Below are positions 1-4,606 of a stretch of DNA of 7,549 nt, piece after piece. Origin of the DNA: CANLWN01 sp039815505 (GTDB taxonomy: Bacteria > Bacteroidota > Bacteroidia > Flavobacteriales > Flavobacteriaceae). The translations under genes and the position numbers were made by a program. Under the pieces are notes generated by a model. That model was not told the origin of the DNA and did not search any database. It saw only the letters and a list, made by a program, of their open reading frames with translations. Location of the stretch: contig JBCBZE010000167.1 of assembly GCA_039815505.1 (NCBI GenBank), forward strand, positions 1 through 7,549, read 5' to 3'. Position 1 is the stretch's first letter. Every line of letters starts with the position of its first letter.

Positions 1-1728
1 ATGAAGCTGGTAGCTGATTTGGCCCTTGTTGGAAGGGTAAGATTCTTTTATGGCCTCTATAAGTTTACGGATATAGTTTTTGAAATTCACATGCTCTACC
101 CCTTCAGTTTCATATAATATTTGATGGATAAGTGCCATAGATTTTATTCTGGATTCCCCCTTCTCCAAAAATGCCTTTACTACCTTGTCCTCCTTTTCCT
201 GGGAAAGCCCTTGAATGGCCAATAGGCTAATGATCAATTGTAAATTATTTTTTACCCTATGGTGTATTTCTTTTAAGAGCAATTCCTTTTCGCCCAAAGC
301 GTTGTTCAAAATCAACTCCTTCTCCTGCAACAGCTTGTTCATTTTCGCTTTGGTCCTATATCTATAATACAAAACGGTGCTAAAACCAATAGTTCCCAAT
401 AACAAAAAAAGAATGATAGCGCGAGAAGTTTTATTTTTTTCAGCGGCTAGTTTTTGTTCACTGTTACCTAATTTCAATGAGGCAATCTCATTATCTTTCT
501 TTTCCTCGGCAAACTCCAACTCTACTGTTGCCAATTTCTCCTTGTTATTCACGGCATTCATACTGTCTTTAAGCTTGGCCGCTTGCTGAAAATAATGCAA
601 TGCACTTTTGTAATTCTTACGAAGGGAATCTATTTGTGATTGATTGATATATGCATCGATCAATCTGTATACATTTCGTAAATCCACTGAGGATTCTTCC
701 GTAATTTTTGCATACTTTTTGGCTAGATCATATTTCTTTAATTTTAGATAGGCGTTGGATAAATTGATGGAAGCGTAAGGAAGTGAGCTAGCATCAATGT
801 TCTTATTTTCCATTAATAATTTATACGTTTCCCCGTAAAAATCAATACTTTTTTCATAATGTCCTTGTTCATATTCATAAAAACCTCGTAGCATTAGATA
901 TTGACTCTTATTACGGAGGTTTTCAAAAGGGGCATCCCACTCCACCAACTCCAAGTAACTCTTCGCACATTCAAAATTTTGTAGATGTATGTAATTGGCA
1001 GCCAAATTTATATTGCAATGGAGCCTAAAGAACGGTTCCCGATGCAGTAAATGATACACTTTTTCCAATGAACCGATGGCTTTTTCATGTTCCTCGACAT
1101 CATAGTATATACTGGCTATACTATAATGAATTATTCCCGTCGATTTTACACCAAACCCATTTTTTTCAGAAATTTCTACCACTCTTTGGTAGGCCTTCAA
1201 GGCTTTGTTCGTATTATCTTTTGCCCTAAAGACATTACCTTTTAGAAATAAAACAGCAAATTCGTACTTTGGAGAGTTGATTACGCTTATGAGAGACTCC
1301 AAGGTATCGATTCTTTTCGTGGCCCCATCGTAATCTCCCTCTAAACAGTCCATGTAGGATCTATTAAAGTTTATAATCGCTGTTCTAGCATCTTGGCCAA
1401 AAATCGGGCTCCTCCCCGTTTTTTCTATTACTTTTGTAAAGCTATCCAGGGCAATCCAATTTCCCGAGTTGAAATAATGGGAAACTAAAGTTAATTTGGT
1501 TTGCACCCAAAGTGCGGTATCCTTTTCTTTTACGGCCAACTTTGTTAGCCTTGAAAGGTGGTACAAAGCAGAATCAACATCTTTATTAAATAGTTCTTCT
1601 ACCTTATTGGCTAATTCTTTCTTTTGAGCTGCATAGGACTCCCCTGTAGAAGCGGTGTCACAATGGTATAAAAAAAAGAGGGAAAGCAGTAACAAACACC
1701 ATTTTAAAGAAATAGTAGAAATTCTCAA
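1..1728 (-). CDS. TPR-containing membrane sensor histidine kinase (HisKA_2 type), 3' part cut off by the window edge
   Basis: The frame is open for 576 codons from a TTG at 1728 to the window edge. Residues 1-23 look like an export signal: Arg2 and Lys9, a Leu/Phe-rich core at 11-21, then Cys23-Asp24. The residue before Cys23 is His, so a lipoprotein site is doubtful. Residues about 30-400 are helical and TPR-like, probably periplasmic. A short coiled coil (about 400-434) leads to one membrane helix (about 437-455) followed by basic RYRTKAK, placing the rest in the cytoplasm. The H-box reads EIHHRVKNNLQLI, with His490 the expected phosphoacceptor; this is the HisKA_2 family. The HATPase_c domain must lie beyond the left edge. 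No ATG occurs in frame before residue 126, and an in-frame TAG lies 11 codons before the TTG (12 codons upstream), so TTG is the best start. The signal sensed is unknown; a response regulator may follow, but that is inference. Confidence 0.88.
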   Translation of the reverse strand, partial: MRISTISLKWCLLLLSLFFLYHCDTASTGESYAAQKKELANKVEELFNKDVDSALYHLSRLTKLAVKEKDTALWVQTKLTLVSHYFNSGNWIALDSFTKVIEKTGRSPIFGQDARTAIINFNRSYMDCLEGDYDGATKRIDTLESLISVINSPKYEFAVLFLKGNVFRAKDNTNKALKAYQRVVEISEKNGFGVKSTGIIHYSIASIYYDVEEHEKAIGSLEKVYHLLHREPFFRLHCNINLAANYIHLQNFECAKSYLELVEWDAPFENLRNKSQYLMLRGFYEYEQGHYEKSIDFYGETYKLLMENKNIDASSLPYASINLSNAYLKLKKYDLAKKYAKITEESSVDLRNVYRLIDAYINQSQIDSLRKNYKSALHYFQQAAKLKDSMNAVNNKEKLATVELEFAEEKKDNEIASLKLGNSEQKLAAEKNKTSRAIILFLLLGTIGFSTVLYYRYRTKAKMNKLLQEKELILNNALGEKELLLKEIHHRVKNNLQLIISLLAIQGLSQEKEDKVVKAFLEKGESRIKSMALIHQILYETEGVEHVNFKNYIRKLIEAIKESYPSNKGQISYQLH

Positions 1729-1751
1729 AGCAAGAAATTTTGAAGAAGATA

Positions 1752-1760
1752 CAAAATATA
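1752..1760 (-). promoter_or_regulatory. Weak -7 promoter candidate for the sensor kinase gene
   Basis: The minus strand reads TATATTTTG, which is the Bacteroidota -7 consensus TAnnTTTG with one extra T. It ends 23 bases before the TTG start, the same distance seen for the better promoter of trxA. No clear -33 TTG is present; that position falls inside the inverted repeat at 1774-1796. A second near match, TTAATTTG, lies further upstream at about 1820. This is a weak call made from motif and position only. Confidence 0.3.
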
Positions 1761-1773
1761 GCTAGCCCATTTT

Positions 1774-1796
1774 GAGGTATAGCGTAATAATACCTC
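1774..1796. repeat. Inverted repeat upstream of the sensor kinase gene
   Basis: GAGGTAT (1774-1780) and ATACCTC (1790-1796) are perfect 7-base arms around a 9-base spacer. Past one mismatch the match extends outward by two more bases on each side (TT and AA). It lies about 45-70 bases upstream of the kinase start, over the place where a -33 element would sit, so it could be an operator or a leader hairpin. No T-run follows the repeat on the minus strand, which argues against a terminator for that strand. The repeat itself is certain; its function is inference. Confidence 0.5.
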
Positions 1797-1919
1797 GAAT
1801 AAAACATGTAGAACACAAATTAAACTATGGGAAGATACCCTTATGGTCAATACACTTTTTAGAAGTTTCGGATAGAAGGGAAAGCTATGGTTTTAAGGAA
1901 AAGATAGGTCTATTTAGAT

Positions 1920-1945
1920 AAAAAGATAAAGCCTAGACTTTTATC
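1920..1945 (-). terminator. Weak intrinsic terminator directly after the DUF58 gene
   Basis: Reading the minus strand, GATAAAAG (beginning inside the TGA stop codon) can pair with CTTTATC with one bulged A, around the loop TCTAGG, and is followed at once by five T residues. The stem is AT-rich and short, so termination may be partial. The position immediately behind the stop codon supports the call. Confidence 0.45.
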
Positions 1946-2873
1946 ATAAAAACTTCTGCCGCTCTATCATATAGGTGTTCAATACTTTTGAAAAATTGGC
2001 ATGGATATCCACATCCACATACTTTATCTTATACTGCGCACATTTTAGTCTTAATTCGTCCATGTACCTGTTTAGCCCCTCTTCATAGGCCTCTTTGATC
2101 GTGTCGGCATATAAGTCGATATGGGCCCCGGTTTCTACATCCGTAAAGCGTTTCGGCGTATTCTCAAAATTAAAGTGTACTTCCTTGTCCTTGTCCAATA
2201 AATGAAAAAGCACCACTTCGTGTTTATTATATTTCAAATGCCGTAGGGCATCGAATAATTTATCATCGCCCGTAGCTGTTTGGAACATATCCGTAAATAA
2301 AAAAATAAGACTACGGCGATGGATCTTTTCAGCAATCTGATGAAGATAGGTATAGGTTCGTGTATGCTTAGGCGGTTGGGTGTCCAAGCTTATTTTACCG
2401 AGTTTTGCCAAAAGCATTTGGTGGTGCCTTTCGCTACTTTTCTCCGAAGTATGAAAATTGTAGGTGTCGGAATATACGCTTAGGCCCACCGCATCCCGCT
2501 GCCTTTTAAGTATATTCATTAAAGCGGCAATGGCCAATACGCCAAAACCTATTTTGTTTAAATGGTCGATATCCAGTTTTTGAAGCTCGGGATAGTACAT
2601 GGAAGCCGAGTTGTCCAAAATCATATGACATCTAAGATTGGTTTCCTCTTCATAGCGTTTGGTATACAGCTTATCCGTTTTAGCGAATAACTTCCAATCT
2701 ATATGTTTGGTACTCTCCCCCTTATTATAAATCTTATGCTCCGCAAACTCCGCGGAAAATCCATGAAACGGACTTTTGTGGATACCGCTTATAAAGCCTT
2801 CAACAACTTGGCCCGCCAAAAGTTCTAAATTTTGGAATAGGAAGGCCTTATGTAATTCTGACTGAAGATTCAT
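1944..2873 (-). CDS. DUF58 domain protein with vWA-like MIDAS residues, compact cytoplasmic form
   Basis: This 309-residue protein belongs to the DUF58 family. The conserved core is visible: Gly38 and Phe39, Glu42-Phe43, Tyr49, then KGES...HIDW (51-60) and the LY.KRYEEE stretch (69-77). A von Willebrand A-like fold follows with LDNSASM at 86-92, which gives the D-x-S-x-S metal site (Asp87, Ser89, Ser91), and FTDM at 193-196 as the second metal-site loop. There is no signal peptide or membrane helix, so it is probably cytoplasmic; many longer DUF58 proteins carry two N-terminal helices absent here. Family members often sit beside a MoxR-type AAA+ ATPase, but none is in this window. I recall the order dnaE, trxA, DUF58 from other Flavobacteriia. 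A terminator separates it from trxA, so it may depend on read-through or a promoter I could not identify. Its molecular role is unknown. Confidence 0.9.
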   Translation of the reverse strand: MNLQSELHKAFLFQNLELLAGQVVEGFISGIHKSPFHGFSAEFAEHKIYNKGESTKHIDWKLFAKTDKLYTKRYEEETNLRCHMILDNSASMYYPELQKLDIDHLNKIGFGVLAIAALMNILKRQRDAVGLSVYSDTYNFHTSEKSSERHHQMLLAKLGKISLDTQPPKHTRTYTYLHQIAEKIHRRSLIFLFTDMFQTATGDDKLFDALRHLKYNKHEVVLFHLLDKDKEVHFNFENTPKRFTDVETGAHIDLYADTIKEAYEEGLNRYMDELRLKCAQYKIKYVDVDIHANFSKVLNTYMIERQKFL

Positions 2874-2886
2874 GGGACCAATATAA

Positions 2887-2929
2887 AATAAAAAAAGGTT
2901 TGGCCCAGAGAACTCAGGGCCAAACCTTT
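2887..2929 (-). terminator. Strong intrinsic terminator between trxA and the DUF58 gene
   Basis: The arms at 2917-2929 and 2894-2906 are perfect 13-base complements (AAAGGTTTGGCCC and GGGCCAAACCTTT) around a 10-base loop. On the minus strand the second arm runs into TTTTATTTTATAT, a typical U-rich tail. It begins 23 bases after the trxA stop and ends 14 bases before the DUF58 start, so it should terminate most trxA transcripts. The opposite strand lacks an equally good T-run. Confidence 0.88.
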
Positions 2930-2952
2930 CTTAATAATCTTGATTTTTTAGA

Positions 2953-3270
2953 TTACAATAAAGCGTCTATTGCATCGGTATATACTTTTTTGGGAGAAAC
3001 ACCTACCTGACGGTTGACAATTTCACCACCTTTAAATACCAAAACGGTGGGGATGTTTCTAACACCATATTTTGCGGCAAACTCTTGGTTAGCATCTACA
3101 TCTACCTTGCCAACAACGGCTTTGCCATCATATTCGCTGCTTACCTCATCGATGATAGGACCTACCATTCTACAGGGACCACACCAGGCCGCCCAAAAAT
3201 CTACAACTACCGGTTTATCACTTTTTAAAACTACTTCATCAAAAGTAGCATCTGTTATTTCTAATGCCAT
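2953..3270 (-). CDS. trxA: Thioredoxin, cytoplasmic
   Basis: This 105-residue protein has the normal length of a single-domain thioredoxin, which reduces disulfides in cytoplasmic proteins such as ribonucleotide reductase and is recycled by thioredoxin reductase. The active site WCGPC lies at 29-33 with redox cysteines Cys30 and Cys33. The buried Asp24 (in VVVDFWA) and the cis-proline Pro74 (in RNIPT) are present, as is the glycine pair at 81-82. There is no signal peptide, so it does not serve the periplasmic cytochrome made from the gene upstream. A -7 element lies 23 bases before the ATG and a strong terminator follows the gene, so trxA can be its own transcription unit, although read-through from the cytochrome gene is not excluded because I see no terminator between them. 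Nothing about the protein is unusual. Confidence 0.97.
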   Translation of the reverse strand: MALEITDATFDEVVLKSDKPVVVDFWAAWCGPCRMVGPIIDEVSSEYDGKAVVGKVDVDANQEFAAKYGVRNIPTVLVFKGGEIVNRQVGVSPKKVYTDAIDALL

Positions 3271-3293
3271 GTTTGTTTGTTTTAAGTATTACG

Positions 3294-3301
3294 CAAATTT
3301 A
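3294..3301 (-). promoter_or_regulatory. -7 promoter element for trxA
   Basis: The minus strand reads TAAATTTG, a perfect match to the Bacteroidota -7 consensus TAnnTTTG, 23 bases before the trxA start. This would give a leader of roughly 20 bases or less. A matching TTG at -33 is not evident; the palindrome CCTTAGTAAGG (3321-3331) lies about there. The call rests on motif and position. Confidence 0.6.
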
Positions 3302-3320
3302 GTCAATTATTATTCCTGTT

Positions 3321-3331
3321 CCTTACTAAGG
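3321..3331. repeat. Short palindrome near the -33 region of the trxA promoter
   Basis: The minus strand reads CCTTAGTAAGG, an 11-base palindrome with a single central base. It lies 19-29 bases upstream of the trxA -7 element, where an activator or repressor could bind. Palindromes of this size occur by chance, so its role is speculative. Confidence 0.3.
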
Positions 3332-3383
3332 TCATATTCATTTTGACTATGAAGCTATTGCCTGTTTCTATGATTTGTTTTTA

Positions 3384-4598
3384 TCATTGAGGATATATAT
3401 CAATTAAATGTGTGCGTACTTCCACTGCTGTTTGTACACTGTCCAATTGCATGACCATTGATGAAGAGGGGATTAAGGGCATATGACAAGAAATACAATT
3501 GCCCTTTTGTGTATTCATGGTTTGCCCGTCTATGGTACAGGACACTTCTGGTAACGTATGGCACCCCATACATCTTTGATTAAAAACCTGGATATTTCCC
3601 CTTTCGTTCTTATGGGGATCATGACAAGTACTGCAATCCATTTTTTCACTTTTTTCAAAACACAAACTACGGGTTAACAATTCATATTGGTTACCATGTA
3701 CATCCAAAGAAGTGTTATCTTCTTTGGTACCGGGAATTGAGAATTTGTCCAGATCATCGCCAACTAGAAAACTGAAAGGAGGTCGAATTTGTTTTCTCCC
3801 CCCTGAATGGCATAGCGCGCAGGCATCCAATCGTTGCTGCCTTGAGAGTGCATCATGCTTTACCATATATTTGGAAACTTTGGCGGTTGGATTTTTTTGA
3901 TGGTAGCCAACATGTTTTGCCGAGGGACCATGACAGCGTTCGCAATCAATACCATAAATAATTTGGTCCTTATCAAAGCCATTTCCCGCTATATTGGAAG
4001 TGGTGTTCTTTGCATAAGTAGAATGACATTCAATACAACGGCCGGTAGCACGCTTAGGCGAGCTAAGTTCTTTTACCCCTGGACTGCTGGTCCATCGGTC
4101 AGCTTTTGTCAAATACGAGGTTTGTAGTTGTAAAAGTGCATCCTTGTCCCAGCTTAAATACGATTGCCCTTTTGTGCCCGAACCAAAGACCACATCTACT
4201 TTTAGATTAAACAGTTCTAACTGGTTATGGATAAAATTTGCTCGTTGATAGTATCCAGAGTCGGTAGCCATCATGGTAAACTGCACACGGTCGTTTAGTG
4301 TAAAGGTGTTTTTACCCAGTTCAAAACTACCCTTGATTTTCGAAGAATCCGCCAAGGCAGAAGTTTTGAAATGTGCCGTATTTATGTGGGTATCATATAT
4401 ATGGGCATGGCAAGGGATACAACTTGCGGAACCTGCAAAAGCTTTTCCGTTCTTATGAATTGCGACCGGTTCTATGGAATGGTAATCAGAGGCTACCTCC
4501 GGGTTTTTGCATTTGTAAATTACAAAAGCGACCATAAAAAGTCCTGTACCTATCAAAAAACTTTTAAAATCTATTGATCGGTACGGACGTATAAACAT
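3384..4598 (-). CDS. Heptaheme c-type cytochrome, cytochrome c554-like, exported or membrane-anchored
   Basis: The 404-residue protein holds seven CXXCH heme c sites, with first cysteines at 60, 188, 219, 260, 322, 343 and 368. An N-terminal hydrophobic segment (about 14-28) after basic residues is a signal anchor or uncleaved signal; Cys30 follows it but the preceding residues do not form a good lipobox. The protein should lie outside the cytoplasmic membrane, where heme is attached. The first site is followed by HINTAHF (71-77), as in c554-like proteins. The 120 residues between hemes 1 and 2 have no heme and include FGSGTKGQSYL (138-148) and WTSSPG (169-174), which I recall from multiheme proteins of this broad family. 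Later sites sit in DCERCHGPSAKH and DCSTCHDPHK, also typical. No CXXCK site is present, so it is not a standard NrfA nitrite reductase. Substrate and partners are unknown. It starts eight bases after dnaE, implying co-transcription. Confidence 0.9.
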   Translation of the reverse strand: MFIRPYRSIDFKSFLIGTGLFMVAFVIYKCKNPEVASDYHSIEPVAIHKNGKAFAGSASCIPCHAHIYDTHINTAHFKTSALADSSKIKGSFELGKNTFTLNDRVQFTMMATDSGYYQRANFIHNQLELFNLKVDVVFGSGTKGQSYLSWDKDALLQLQTSYLTKADRWTSSPGVKELSSPKRATGRCIECHSTYAKNTTSNIAGNGFDKDQIIYGIDCERCHGPSAKHVGYHQKNPTAKVSKYMVKHDALSRQQRLDACALCHSGGRKQIRPPFSFLVGDDLDKFSIPGTKEDNTSLDVHGNQYELLTRSLCFEKSEKMDCSTCHDPHKNERGNIQVFNQRCMGCHTLPEVSCTIDGQTMNTQKGNCISCHMPLIPSSSMVMQLDSVQTAVEVRTHLIDIYPQ

Positions 4599-4606
4599 AA
4601 AAAAGC

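Noticed and set aside
377..589. 70-codon plus-strand open frame with hydrophobic stretches
   Set aside because: The hydrophobicity is the antisense of the coiled coil and membrane segment of the sensor kinase. The kinase frame is supported by the H-box and by a 576-codon open stretch.
2894..2929. Hairpin considered as a mobile element end or repeat unit
   Set aside because: It is a single copy with a U-rich tail right behind a stop codon, which a transcription terminator explains fully.
3014..3346. 110-codon plus-strand open frame over trxA
   Set aside because: It is antisense to a perfect thioredoxin and has no domain features of its own.
3271..3383. Possible terminator between the cytochrome gene and trxA
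   Set aside because: No hairpin followed by a T-run was found on the minus strand; only a short palindrome and the trxA -7 element are visible.
3855..4127. 90-codon plus-strand open frame inside the cytochrome gene
   Set aside because: It overlaps heme-site codons of the real gene on the other strand, and the translation looks random.
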